From Palaemon carinicauda (taxonomy: Eukaryota; Arthropoda; Malacostraca; Decapoda; Palaemonidae), in the NCBI RefSeq assembly GCF_036898095.1, contig NC_090730.1, positions 29,250,219-29,314,218 on the forward strand: a DNA stretch of 64,000 bases, given 5' to 3'. Position 1 is the first letter of the stretch. Each line of letters starts with the position of its first letter. This document shows, in pieces, positions 32,129-43,148 of the stretch. The translations under genes and the position numbers were made by a program. Under the pieces are notes generated by a model. That model was not told the DNA's origin and made no database searches. It was given only the letters and a program-made list of their open reading frames with translations.

Positions 32129-33246
32129 CAAAGACTATATACTGAAGGAAGATAGGAAGGCTCAAAATAGAATGTTAATATGGTAGTTGGCAACTCCAAA
32201 GTGAACACAATAGTTGGTTGCTCCGATTTCAGATGGCGTTGTAGGTATACATCGTTTGTCGTCTGTTTGTTTATATTCAGAATTTGACAGTTGACTCAAA
32301 CGAAATCATGGCGCCGAAAGTAATGAAGTCACACAAGTGTGTTGTGTGCCATAAACAAAAAGAAACCGATCCTCATTTGGTATTTCACAGGTTCCCTAAG
32401 GACAAAGAACGGTGAGTACAAACAGTATAATACATGCAGTATGTGCTGCTAATGAGTAAGCCCCGCTGATATTGGATGTAAGATTAAGGCAAGGCATCCA
32501 CAGTAAATCTCTCTTTGTTTTTCATTTTTTGTTGGCTTGTATGCTACCTTATTTCTATTTCCAACCCCCCTTTTGATTATTTTTGTATGTGATACAATTT
32601 TGTGTTATTTTGATCCTTTTGATTGTACATTTATACATTTATTAGTTTATAATACTAAACTATACATGAGTGCATCATGCTTTTCCATTTCAATAAAAAA
32701 TAAAATACAATTGTGTTTTTATACACCTAATATCTCTCCATCTTACAGTGGCCTACAAACTGTAATTAAATGTATGCCTACACATAAGCATTTGTGGCTA
32801 AGTTTAACAAATCGGATATACAGTATGTTTTAATTTATTCGAATGTGGTATTGTATAGAACATTTAAGAATGGTTGTAATATACTGTACAATACTTAAAT
32901 TTGCAAGAAAATTAACTAAATCATAAGAGATATTGCTATTGAATTTCTGAAAAATAGACTGAGAAATATAATTTGCAATTTATTTACCTAAAATTTAAGA
33001 ATATCATGAATATATGAGTAAAATATACTGACATAGTAATGCAAATTATGAACAAATATGTCGCAAAATTTACAATCAAATTCCATCCTATATACCCGTA
33101 AGCATTACCGCTCTGAATGTTTGGTTGCTCGCTCAACAGATGGAGCCATTCGTTTCGCATGGGAGTATTTGGCATCTTTTCATAGCACACTCATTTGTGT
33201 GTTAAAACCCTGAGCCTTCCTATCTTCCTTCAGTATATAGTCTTTG
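32129..33246. mobile_element. P-superfamily-like non-autonomous transposon (1118 bp) with perfect 8-bp target duplication
   Basis: 36-bp perfect terminal inverted repeats begin CAAAGACTATATACTGAAGG (32129-32164) and are mirrored at 33211-33246. The flanking 8-bp GGTGGAAG (32121-32128 and 33247-33254) is a perfect target-site duplication. P elements and hAT elements both make 8-bp duplications. The THAP-type exon inside favours the P superfamily, whose transposases start with a THAP domain. No catalytic domain is present. The insertion lies in the 3' region of a minus-strand DIRS element. Confidence 0.85.
32308..32411 (+). CDS. THAP-type first exon inside the P-like transposon
   Basis: The ATG at 32308 opens 34 codons plus two bases: MAPKVMKSHKCVVCHK, then HLVFHRFPKDKE. 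The exon ends at AACG|GTGAGT, an excellent splice donor (GT at 32412). C11-x2-C14 and the HRFPKDKE phrase match the start of a THAP zinc finger (C2CH), which binds element ends in P transposases. The rest of the domain (second Cys and His) would be in a later exon, and none was recognised before the right terminal repeat. It is therefore either a relic or the first exon of a transposase deleted downstream. The alternative is a captured host THAP exon. Confidence 0.7.
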
Positions 33247-33254
33247 GGTGGAAG

Positions 33255-33640
33255 TACGAACCAACTGGCTGGTATTTGACCCAGGGTTTTCCCTTACATG
33301 CTCCACACGTAACATGAAGAAACCCTGACACCTCGCTAAATACCATGCAATGTACAGTTAGCGGCCTGAGCAATATGTGTGATTGTGTGATACTAGCAAT
33401 GTGACTAGTCTAGGTAAGAAAACTCAGAATGTAGGAGTCTTTTGAATCAATCATTGATGTTACCCAATCCCACCTCACTAGGTGGTATGGGTACTCAACA
33501 AGTATTATCTCCGTATCAGGTTACACAAGGGAAGTGGTTTTACTTGTAGATAAGTGAAACCAGCTTGCAGAGGTCTATGGGTGTTTTTCCCCAAGAGAGA
33601 GGAAAATGAAAGAAAGAAAGAGCCAGTCATTCTTAACATT
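33255..33640 (-). mobile_element. DIRS family A/B 3' untranslated region
   Basis: It shares CTGACACCTCGCTAAAT and GCGGCCTGAGCAA with 8442-8525. It lies between the recombinase remnant and the terminal repeat on the minus strand. There is no ORF. Confidence 0.55.
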
Positions 33641-33699
33641 CACCCGAGACTAATCCCAGGTAACATTTGCCCTCAACTTTATGCTACTTATCCATCAAG

Positions 33700-33905
33700 G
33701 AGCCTGAGGTATTAAACCACTTGTTGTGCAGCCAATACAGGGCCCAATGGAGAACGTCTCCATGTTCCTGTTGGTCATGTCTTGCAGGTAGTGGGCAGTG
33801 AAGCTAGTTTGATGCTTCCACATGCTCGCTTGTAAGACCTACGTCACAGAGTAGTCTCTGTTGAACGCTAGGGACGTTCTGGGGTCAAATATCAACTGTG
33901 CTGGG
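33700..33905 (-). pseudogene. DIRS tyrosine recombinase C-terminus
   Basis: The minus strand reads LAFNRDYSVT, a stop, then VLQASMWKHQTSFTAHYLQD and METFSIGPCIG. In DIRS recombinases the ...FASHYLRD-type phrase holds the catalytic Tyr, here in AHYLQD. The upstream HxxR box is not preserved. A Gypsy integrase fragment abuts it at about 33905, so this is a scrap at a junction. Confidence 0.6.
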
Positions 33906-34110
33906 CATTTTCCATGGCTCAGTAGTGATGTGTTCCTCACTTCTAATAGAATAGTGTACTGATCCTGGTTATCATTTATGGCTTTCTTCACGGGTGTTTT
34001 AGCCATCTTCACTACAGCTTCAGCTTTTCTGTTGAGATATGATGGTTTATGCCATACAATATTTGAGTGATTTATCCTGAAAGGAGAGAAGTTATTGATA
34101 CCTCAGTCCA
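33905..34110 (-). pseudogene. Gypsy integrase fragment (minus)
   Basis: The translation NRKAEAVVKMAKTPVKKA continues into YTILLEVRNTSLLSHGKCPA, which matches the Gypsy integrase region containing the catalytic Glu (normally NGKAEA) and the following helix. The Gly before KAEA has changed to Arg. Confidence 0.65.
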
Positions 34111-34329
34111 TGCAACGTATAGAGAAAGAAAGACTACAATACATGAATCCTAACTCAGGTATAACAGTATAATGCGAAGAGCTTGTGATCAGGTATTTTG
34201 GCCATGGATGGTCAAAGATTAAACATTTCACAGATAGCTGTGAAGTTTATCATGAGACCAATCCTAGAAAGGAGAAGGAAATATTAATCCAACACGCACT
34301 ACAGTAAATGACAAATCATATTAGAACCT

Positions 34330-34625
34330 TGGTATGGATATATTCGGGCTCGAAAGTAAGAACTATCTGGTATCTAGATTATCACAGCAATTTCTTGGAA
34401 GTGGATCTTCTACCAACAACGACCAGCAAAGTACAAGTAGTGATACAAAAAACTTAAAGAACAATTCTCCAGTTACTGTGTTCCAAAAGAAATTGTGTCT
34501 GCCAGAGCTCCACAGTTTTCTTCTGTGAAATTCAAGGCTTAGTATGACATAAACCATCATACCTCAACGGAAAAGCTGAAGCTTCAGTGAAGATGGCCAA
34601 AACACTATTATGCCCCCAAGTCCAG
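34330..34625 (+). pseudogene. Gypsy integrase fragment (plus), inverted relative to its neighbour
   Basis: Near 34570 the frame reads NGKAEASVKMAKTLL, the integrase Glu motif, preceded in another frame by KFKAYDINHHTS-type sequence with a stop. The DNA is an imperfect inverted match to 33990-34060. Confidence 0.6.
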
Positions 34626-34635
34626 TTCTTCCCAC

Positions 34636-34870
34636 TCATGACCTGCTGTAATAGAGTTTATACCCAATTCCTATCTCTCTAGTTCCATTTCCCTTCCATC
34701 TATTCTCCTGCACATAGGTTATCTGTCCCTTCCTCTCCATCACATCCACTATCTCCCTCAATCTTCCTGTTAGAGTACTGACATTCCAAGTACCTGATTT
34801 GATCTTCCATTCTCTCACTAGCTTCTTTACCGCAGTCATGAACCGTGCGATACCCCTCCTCCATTTATCA
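34636..34870 (-). pseudogene. RTE-like LINE endonuclease N-terminal fragment
   Basis: The minus strand encodes KSGTWNVSTLTGRLREIVDV and ITYVQENRWKGNGTREIG. This is the start of an APE endonuclease with the catalytic Asn (TWNV) and Glu (QENRWKG, normally QETRWKG) motifs. It stops after about 67 residues. Confidence 0.75.
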
Positions 34871-34989
34871 CGCCAGTAAGGGGATCTTGAAGCACATTGC
34901 TTACAGGGAACGCCTTACCCCTATCCATATTTCTAACAGCATTAGGCATGGTTATCAATTTGGCAAAGGGATTTTACCATCGCATGCCC

Positions 34990-35640
34990 TTGCAGTCATC
35001 AACCACTAATGAAAGTGGAAAGGTATAACTATTGGAAGAGTGGTAGATCAAGTGAATGAAAGACTAGGAACAAGGGAAGGAGAAAAGAATATCTATTAGA
35101 TTTTGAACTTGAGGAAAAGGTAAAGACAGGTTTGGGGCAACTGGGAGTCACCAGGGATAGAGATGGAAATATATTGCATATAGAGGGAGACAATAGGAGA
35201 TGGAGATAATATTTTGAAGAACTATTCAATACTGAAAGTGAGAATGAGGAGCTGGAAGAAGCACAAAGGGTGGAGTGGCTAGTGATGGAGATAAGGAATA
35301 CAGAAGTGAAGCGGGCATTGAGTAAAAGGAAAAATGGTAAAGCGCCCAGTCCATCAGAGACTAAAATTTAAATGGTCAAGATACTAGCTACAGAGGGTGA
35401 AGAAGGGATACTTGATTTATTAAGAGCAATGTGGGTGAGAAGAAATAATGCCTAAGGACTGGGAGGAGAATCTAATGGTATTTGTATTCAAGTAAGAATG
35501 TGATGCCATTGAATGTGGTAACTGCAGGGTAATTAAACTGAGAGCTTGGTTTGAAAGTTTTTAATGGGTTACTAGATGAGAGCTGACTCTTGAGAAAGAT
35601 TGTAATGATTAGGAAATAATAGTATGGATTCTTAAGTGGG
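34990..35640 (+). pseudogene. RTE-like LINE linker and RT start, heavily decayed
   Basis: Across changing frames the plus strand shows RRWRXYFEELFNTESENEEL, then TEVKRALSKRKNGKAPSPS (the RTE motif KNGKAPGPDG) and later ECGNCRVIKL (normally ECGNYRGIKL). Many stops and frameshifts are present. It is probably from the same family of elements as the N-terminal fragment on its left, but in the opposite orientation. Confidence 0.65.
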
Positions 35641-35644
35641 AGAG

Positions 35645-37435
35645 CGTGGGGAAGGTTGTCTTACGCTCCCAGATGCCCGCCTTGCAGTACTTGAGTCAGA
35701 GTAGTTCTTTTTTAACATGAGGGACGTTGCAATGCCCCTGGCGTCATGAGCTCTGGGTCGTTGTGGTGGAGTGTCGGGATTGACTGCCATGTTGATGACC
35801 TTGCGAATCCAAGCTGCGATGGTGTTTTTCGTGACCCTCCTCTTGACCTTCCTGTGCTGACAGAGAGTACTGATACACGGGGGCGAACTGCTGCTGATCT
35901 TTTAAGGTAAACACCTCAGACTCCTTAATGGACAAAGTAACAGTTGGTCTTGGTCATCGGTTACAGAACGAGGCCTCCCAATCCAGAAGGGCCCAAATCT
36001 AGTATCCGCTACTCTCAGATTTTGAGTCTTAGCAATAAACACAGGGAATAAGTTGAGGATTACCTCTCCCCATCCCCAGGAACGGGTGATGTCATAGGAA
36101 AGACTATGAAGTTCACTAACTCTTTTGGCCGAAGCCAGGGCGAGTAGGAACGCCATCTTGCAAGGGAAATGGCGATCTGTTGCCTGGCATAATGGTTCGT
36201 AGGGAGCATCCCTCAGAGACTGAAGGACGCGAACCACGTTCCATGGAGGAGGTCTAACTTCTGACTGGAGGCAGGTAAGCTCATAACTTCGTATGAGGAG
36301 AGAAAGTTCCGAGGAGGAAATATCTACTCCTTTCAGTTTAAAGGCCAGACTCAAGGCTTAGCGGCCTTTCACTGCAAAAAACCGAGAGGAGCATTTCTTC
36401 CCGAAGGTGTACAAGAAACTCCGCTATTGCTGGAACAGTGAAATCGAGAGGAGAGATACCCCTTCCACGACACCAACCACAATTAGTCACTTAACCTGGT
36501 AAACTGAAGCCGAAGACCATTGGAGGTGTACAGCCATCCTTCTCGCAACTTGTTGCAAATATTCTCTCTGAGAGAGGAGGTGGTGGATAGTCTCCAGGCG
36601 TGAAGCCGAAGAGAAGCTACAGCCATGTGTGGAAGATGTTTGCATGTGGTTGTTCAAGTAGATTGTCTTGTGGAGAGAGTTCTCTCAGAAGTTCTGTCAG
36701 GAGCTGCAGAAGGTCCGGGAACCACTCTGCGTGATGCCATAGTGGAGCTATTTTTGTCATCGACAGGTTTTCGCTTGTTCAGGTCTTGTTGAGTAGTCTT
36801 CTCATCAGACAGAACAGGGGAAATGCATACATGTTGATGCTGTCCCGCCAATGTTGGAAGGCATCTTGCTAGATAGCCTGGGGTCATTAGAGTGGTAGCC
36901 TGAGGTTCAGGGACGTCGCAAACAAGTCCACAGTCAGGGAACCCCACACAGTCAGGACTTTATTGGCTAGTAGATGATTTAAAGACCACTCAGAGCCGAC
37001 TACCTGAGTCGTTCTGCTCAGATTATCTGCAAGCACAATCCTCTTGGCCAGAATGAAGTGGGTTGACAGGGACACCGAGTTGTCTAATGTATCATTCTTA
37101 GTATCTCTACTGCTAAATGATGCAGGGGCTGCAAAAAGGTACCGCTTGTTAGTTTATGTAAGCCACTACCGTGGTGTTGTCCCAGATCAATACCACGGAG
37201 TGACCCGCCAGGAACTGCTGGAACTGTTGGAGCGATAGTAAGGCTGACCTCATCTCTAGGAGATTTATATGCTGATACATTTCTGACTCAGACCAAAGGC
37301 CGGAGGTGGTATGGTGCAACAAGTCCTCCCATCTCACCCTTCTTTTGATGCATCTGAATAAAGCATCAATTCTGGGGGGTGGTGAGAAGGTCGACCCCTT
37401 TGCGGAGGTTCTCGTCTCCCACCCAGCACCGACTA
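35645..37435 (-). pseudogene. DIRS family A/B RNase H and tyrosine recombinase, partial copy
   Basis: On the minus strand the first part (37435-36900) is RNase H with VSAYKSPRDEV-type frames and AKRIVLADNLSRTTQ. The recombinase core-binding region follows near 36500-36640. The catalytic domain (35902-36354) contains LLALASAKRVSELHSLS, with the first catalytic Arg present. After a frame change comes RKVINMAVNP and PRAHDARGIATSL (the HxxR box). The copy ends at about 35645, just before the catalytic Tyr segment, where a plus-strand LINE begins. RT and Gag are missing. Confidence 0.85.
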
Positions 37436-37742
37436 ACTAAAAGTAAAAGTAACAGGACTCAAATTGAATTGCACTTTGAATAATCAATTAGGAAAACATG
37501 AAGAAAAGGATGTACAGGGGAGGGTGAAAACTGCTCTTGTAACATTTCTAACAAAAACTAATTTACTAAACACAATATAATCATCTGTGAAATTAACTAT
37601 CCAACGGAGGAATAATGATCAGATTTAATCTAATCCCACTTAAATTTTCTCTTATAAAGAGACTATTTATTGCAAAGATTTATACAACTTAATAGAGAAA
37701 CCACAAGGGGTTGTTTTAAATATAAATATTTTTTTTTTTTTT
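37436..37742. other. AT-rich stretch ending in a poly(T) run
   Basis: No gene or repeat was recognised. A T run at about 37728-37743 marks the boundary with the LINE to the right. Confidence 0.45.
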
Positions 37743-39660
37743 TGAAGTTCGTGAGATATTTAAACTTTATAAACAAAGTTTACTGAATGTTGAGGATAAT
37801 AGGGAGGAAGAGGTAATTGCTGTTGCAGGTGTTGAGGTGCCGGTGATGGGAGATGAGAATGAGAGAGAGATTACAAGAGAGGAAGTGAGGAGAGCACTAC
37901 ATGAAATGAGAATAGGAAAAGCATCTGGTATGGATGGTGTGAGAGCTGAGATGTTGAAGGAAGGGGCTGTGACTATACTTGAATGGTTGGTGAGATTATT
38001 TCATATGTGTTTTGTGTTGTCAATGGTACCAGTAGATTGGGTTTTAGCGCGTATTGTACCACTATATAAGGGTAAGGGAGATGTGCATGAGTGTTGTAAT
38101 TCAAGGGGTATTAGTTTTGTTGAGTGTAGTTGGAAAAGTGTATGGTAGAGTAATGATTAATAGGATTAATGATAAAAAAGAGAATGCAATCTTAGAAGTA
38201 CAGGGTGGTTTTAGAAGAGGTAGGGGTTGTATGAATGAGATTTTTACAGTTAGGCAGATATGCGAGAAATATTTAGCAAAAGTTAAGGAGGTGTATGTTG
38301 CGTTTATGGATCTGGAGAAAGCCCATGATAGAATTGATAGGGAAGCAATGTGGAATGTGATGAGGTTATATGGAGTTGGTGGAAGGTTGTTGCAAGCAAT
38401 GAAAAGTTTCTATAAAAGTAGTAAAGCATGCGTTAGGATAGGAAATGAAATGAGCGATTGGTTTGCGGTGAGAGTGGGGCTGAGACAGGGATGTGTGATG
38501 TTGCCGTGGTTGTTTAACTTGTATGTTGATGGAGTGGTGAGAAAGGTGAATGCTTGAGTGTTTGGACGAGGATTGAAATTGGTAATCGAGAATGACTACA
38601 AATGGGAGGTAAATCAGTTGTTGTTTGCGGATGATACTGTACTGGTTGCAGACGCGGAAATGAAGCTTGGCTGATTAGTGACAGAATTTGGAAGGGTGTG
38701 TGAGAGAAGAAAGTTGAGAGTTAATGTGGGTAAGAGTAAGGTTATGAGATGTACGAGAAGGGAAGGTGGTGCGAGGTTGAATGTCATGTTGAATGGAGAG
38801 TTACTTGAGGAGGTGGATCAGTTTAAGTACTTGAGGTCTGTTGTTGCAGCAAATGGTGGAGTGGAAGCAGATGTACGTCAGGGAGTGAATGAAGGATGCA
38901 AAGTGTTGGGGGCAGTTAAGGGAATAGTAAAAAAAATAGAGGGTTGGGCATGAATGTAAAGAGAGCTCTGTATGAGAAAGTGATTGTACCAACTGTGATG
39001 TATGGATCGGAGTTGTTGGGAATGAAAGTGATGGAGAGACAGAAATTGAATGTGTTTGAGATGAAGTGTCTAAGGAGTATGGCTGGTGTATCTCGAGTAG
39101 ATAGGGTTAGGAACGAAGTAGTGAAGGTGACAATGGGTGTAAGAAATGAGTTAGCAGCTAGAGTAGATATGAATGTATTGAGGTGGTTTGGCCATGTCGA
39201 GAGAATGGAAAATGTCTGTTTGCTAAAGGTGGTGATGAATGCAAGAGTTGATGGGAGAAGTACAAGAGGAAGGCCAAGGTTTCGGTGGATGGATGGAGTG
39301 AAGGAAGCTCTGGGTGATAGGAGGATAGATGTGAGAGAGGCAAGAGAGCGTGTTAGAAATAGGAATGAATGGCGTACGATTGTGACACAGTTGCAGTAGA
39401 CCCTGCTGCTTCCTCCGTTACCTTTGATGACCGCGGAGGTAGCAGCAGTAGAGGATTCAGCGTTATGAAGCTTCATCTGTGGTGGATAACGGGGGAGGGT
39501 GGGCTGTGGCACCCTAGCAGTACCAACTGAACTCGGTTGAGTGTCTTGTCAGGCTGGGAGGAACATAGAAAGGAGAGGTCCCCTTTTTTGTTTCATTTTT
39601 TTTATGATGGCTAACCCCCAAAATTGGGGGAGGTGCCTTGGTATATGTATGTATGCATAA
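37743..39660 (+). pseudogene. RTE/Proto2-like LINE: 5'-truncated reverse transcriptase with 3' UTR
   Basis: The protein is readable from EVREIFKLYKQSLLNVED (37746) through REEVRRALHEMRIGKASGMD, VQGGFRRGRGCMNEIF, AFMDLEKAHDRID, RVGLRQGCVM and the catalytic LLFADDTVLVADAE at about 38615-38655 (both Asp present). The C-terminal domain runs MYGSELLGMK, LRWFGHVERM and RGRPRFRWMDGVKEAL to a stop at 39399. A frameshift lies near 38105, and stops lie at 38556 and 38671. The 3' UTR contains CCCCCAAAATTGGGGG (about 39616-39631) and ends in a GTATGTATG run, typical of short LINE 3' repeats. Endonuclease and 5' end are lost. Confidence 0.85.
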
Positions 39661-39718
39661 ACAATATTAATGGAAAGGGGAGCGCCGATATTTTTTTAAT
39701 AAAACATAGTAAGCCTGA

Positions 39719-39989
39719 TGTTGTGGAGTGAAAATACATTCATTCCATTCGGTGAAGGAGTTTAAATAAACAGACTAATATTACAATTTTGTCAACTCGA
39801 CTAATTATTTCTAAAGTTTTATTTTGTATCATATATACAGGAGAGTATATTGGCTCCAAAGATTGAGCGAGTTTCCTACTAGGTTCCTCGCTGCTCTCTA
39901 CACAACAATGTGATTGTGGGCACACTACTAGATGAAGCGTAGTAGGTGCAAAGTGTTGCAATCTACTTCAGAAAATTCATTATCATACA
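39719..39989 (-). mobile_element. Probable LTR (minus), 271 bp
   Basis: On the minus strand this runs TGTATGATAATG ... CTCCACAACA (TG...CA). It is preceded by a polypurine tract GGGGGGGTAA (39990-40000), as a 3' LTR would be. No second LTR or coding region of this element is visible, so it could be a solo LTR. The TG...CA ends and the tract are the only evidence. Confidence 0.45.
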
Positions 39990-40079
39990 TTACCCCCCCT
40001 TTACGGACAGCACAGCTGGCATACTTTTACTTTTAACTTCATGGGCCTTTCTAATATATCAGGCATCATCTTTAGTTGG

Positions 40080-40340
40080 TGTTTCTAAATTTCTCAATTT
40101 CATGCTATTGCTCCTAAATTTTCTTAATTCATCAAAGCAAAACATGCTCCGTAATATCATCTGCCTCCTTGCAAACACACAAAGTATATCCTTATCATTC
40201 CGGTTTCTATAAATTTCTTTTAATTATATCATTTTTCAACCTTGTTTTCATAACTATTACTGCTTCCTTAATGTTAGGTTCTCATATGTAGTCTCTTCTG
40301 CCACTACTATTCACAAACCTCAGTTTGGTCATCTGTGCTT
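40080..40340 (-). pseudogene. Non-LTR retrotransposon C-terminal fragment 1
   Basis: The minus strand reads AVIVMKTRL and then, after stops, CVCKEADDITEHVLL. This resembles the C-x2-C...H...C zinc motif that ends several LINE ORFs. It is paralogous to the fragment about 960 bp to the right. Confidence 0.45.
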
Positions 40341-41079
40341 TCTTTTTTTTTATTTTCTTTTAATTTCATTTGCTACTTTACGTTTTTTGTGCTTGTTTTT
40401 ATACTGTCTTAATTCTTCAATTTTAATGTCATATATTTTTGCATATTCATATAGGCTAGTACTTTTTCCCCAGCATTCTCCATATGGTTCCCTTATTTGG
40501 TCTTCCACTATCTCCTTAACTAGTCGTTTATCATCTGATGTTAGGAAAAAGCATCACCTTTTGATACTCTCTTCTATTTTCAAATGGTCATAATCCTGGT
40601 TCTGCCACTAACCCCAAACATTCCTTTCATAATTTTGTACTGTATATTCTAGTTCTTTCATTTCTTTTTCTTTTATTACACCTCATGTCTCGATATTTGC
40701 CAATTTGCAAATATTGTAGGTACTACTACTGTCTCATAAATATTTATTCTCACTAGTTCCTGGTACCTAATTGCTCACTCCGCAAGATACGTTTTGGGGC
40801 ACTATAGCATCGTAGATAGGTGCAAAGCTTCTAAGCTTATTCCTAGTATTATGATTAAGCTTATTTCACCGGTACAATACTCAAATTAATAATGAAATTC
40901 CCAATCTTTACTTTACTTTATCCCATTCTATCTTGAAATCAGCTAGGATAACACCTTCCTACCATCAGTTTTTGGGAACCTAATATGATCAGTTTGGACT
41001 TTTTAAATCTTTCAAATGCATTGCCCTACTTATAGATGCAGCCAGATCCCTGCTATGATTTTTCAACGTACATACACTT
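40341..41079. other. AT-rich, probably decayed LINE sequence
   Basis: Only short random ORFs were seen. The placement between two related LINE tails suggests decayed element sequence, but nothing is readable. Confidence 0.35.
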
Positions 41080-41430
41080 ATGTCTAGTTCCATTTATTGT
41101 CCTAATTTTTTGCATGAAAATAAATGTCCAGTATTATCTTCCTCTTTGCAAATGTCACACAAATTATTTGCACAATTCCCACTGAAATTTGCTTTAAACT
41201 TGAGCATATTTAATCTTGTCTTCATTACAAGGCATGCCTTATCCAGATCCATTTCTCTGAAATGAGGCTGTGGGCCATTTCCTTCTATAAATCTTAATTT
41301 GTTCTACTTCTTTTCTTCGACAGTTTCTTCCATTCTTTCCATGATTCTTTTCTTGATTTATTTTCTTTTTTAATGCCAAATCTCCTACACTGTTACTGTC
41401 TCCGTACATCCTAACTTCTTGCACCATGTA
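41080..41430 (-). pseudogene. Non-LTR retrotransposon C-terminal fragment 2
   Basis: The minus strand reads ACLVMKTRLNMLKFKANFSG then NNLCDICKEEDNTGHLFSCK, a clear C-x2-C-x8-H-x4-C zinc motif at the end of a LINE ORF. Upstream (41239-41427) a Lys-rich helical segment is in another frame. Confidence 0.55.
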
Positions 41431-42194
41431 TTCTATTTTTGTTTCCCCTTTACTTATGCTAAGAGCATGGTCTCCCGTTTCTGAGTATCATTTTCCTTAG
41501 TATTTATATTCCTTAACTGTTTCTATCCTTCCATTTCTAATCATTCCATTTACCATTTTAACCTCTTATTACGGAGTCTAATTACTAAAGTAGAAGAAGA
41601 AGTGCGTGGACCAGTGTGAGTTTATAGTTGAACTGTCAGATTCTGAATCTGAATTCAACGAGTTGTCATTATCGGCGTGTAACGGATAGACCTGCCATCC
41701 TTTTGAGTCCACAAGTTTTATTCATTTTATTGTGCTTTTCAGTGATTCTCAGGCACGTAAGTATTTTTAAGCTGTCATCCAATTCAAAGAGCCTTATTGA
41801 CATTTTTAGAATACAGAATATAACGTTTTAAATGTGAACTAGCCTACTGGTGTAGGTAGCCTATGTGTATGGTATTATAGGACCGTCTCTCAACCATTAC
41901 AAGTAGCTAATATACTTAAAAGGGGAAAATGTTTTATTCTAAGTTTATCAAACCTATTTGTTGATGGTAAACCCTTATTTCACAGTATTAAACTCTGCCC
42001 TCCCCTAGCCTAACCTAACCTACCCCACCCCACCGCAGTATGAAAGGGTCATATATTTAATGGAAACAAAGACTCTTGGGTATTATTGTACTGTATTACA
42101 GGGCAATGTAACCTACGGGAAAAACTTTTTTCTACAGAAAAAGGTCTGCTCATTGACAATGACACTCGTTCCCGTCGCAAATGAATAGTTTCAG
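41431..42194. other. Low-GC stretch, nothing recognised
   Basis: It includes a short CCTAACCTAACCTA run near 42009, too short to be a telomeric array. No gene was supported. Confidence 0.45.
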
Positions 42195-42935
42195 AAAACG
42201 TATTTTGAGCGAAGCGAAAAATCTATTTTTGGGTGAGATAGCCATGTCGTCCTGATGGAAGGTTCCTTCAGTAGCTTCCTAGGGTATATTTGACTACAGT
42301 GGATATTTCCAGAGAATTAAACTAAAGGTCTCCAGAATTCTAACTTCTGGCGCGAATATCCTTAAAGTTGCCTTTTAGGATATCACATAATAACAGGGGA
42401 CGTATTCTTGACACGGCACATAGCTATCTGCACCCCACATAGCGTTTACGCTTCGAAGGGGAAGAAGTGGCAAGATAAGGGAGGAGCCGTTACAGAGTTC
42501 TCCTCCTCCGTTATTGTTATGGGCACTCGGATGACGTCATACCCGTCGCCATCTTGGATAACGTAGTATCCGCCCGCCATCATTTTAGCGTTCTGCCAAT
42601 ACCCCCAGATACAGTAAGATTGGGAGGGAGACTGCTAAGGCCTTTCATAGAAAGGAGGCCGTGTCCATCTGGACGACATGGCTATCTCACCCAAAAATAG
42701 ATTTTTCGCTTCGCTCAAAATGCGTTTTTTGGGCTCAGGCCATGTCGTCCTGATGGAAGTTTACCAAAGCATTAATGTATTGTGGATTTTTCAGTTGTGC
42801 CTTCGACTTCCAGACAATATTTCCTTGGTCTTTATGACCTAAGAGACCTATGACAACACCATTATAGTCATATCCGCTTAACATACACTATGTTAGTGCT
42901 TCCTGCCCCCTACAGGGAAGAGTCGAACCAGACTC
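42195..42935 (-). mobile_element. DIRS family C copy 3: right terminal repeat, internal complementary region and 3' tail only
   Basis: Read on the minus strand, a 3' tail (42935-42760, matching the 28720-28890 tail of copy 1) is followed by the internal complementary region (42664-42757) and the right terminal repeat ending TCGCTCAAAATACG near 42199. The outermost ~60 bp of the terminal repeat and its complement in the internal region match almost perfectly. The coding part is missing. Confidence 0.75.
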
Positions 42936-43148
42936 AGGGAAAGTCTCGAAGTTGCATGTCATACTGAACCAACCCAGCGGTCAAAGGGGACATGCAGGTC
43001 TCAGTGCATGTCGGTAGCCCGAGTTTGTATCAAATGTCGGAACAAGTTGCATTTTCTTGGAAAGGTTTGCGTAAGCGTAGAAACAAAGGTAGCATTATTG
43101 TTCAATACATCATGCATAAGAAGGGTAGAAAAATACTCTTACATAGGC
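42936..43148. mobile_element. Possible DIRS family A/B end fragment
   Basis: GTTTGTATCAAATGTCGGAACAAG at about 43024-43047 resembles the outer end of the family A/B terminal repeat at 32050-32090 (ATGTCGGAACAAATG on the minus strand). There is no ORF of note. Confidence 0.4.

Noticed and set aside
42009..42026. CCTAACCTAACCTA run as an arthropod telomere repeat
   Set aside because: Fewer than three units are present. It is too short to call an interstitial telomeric array.
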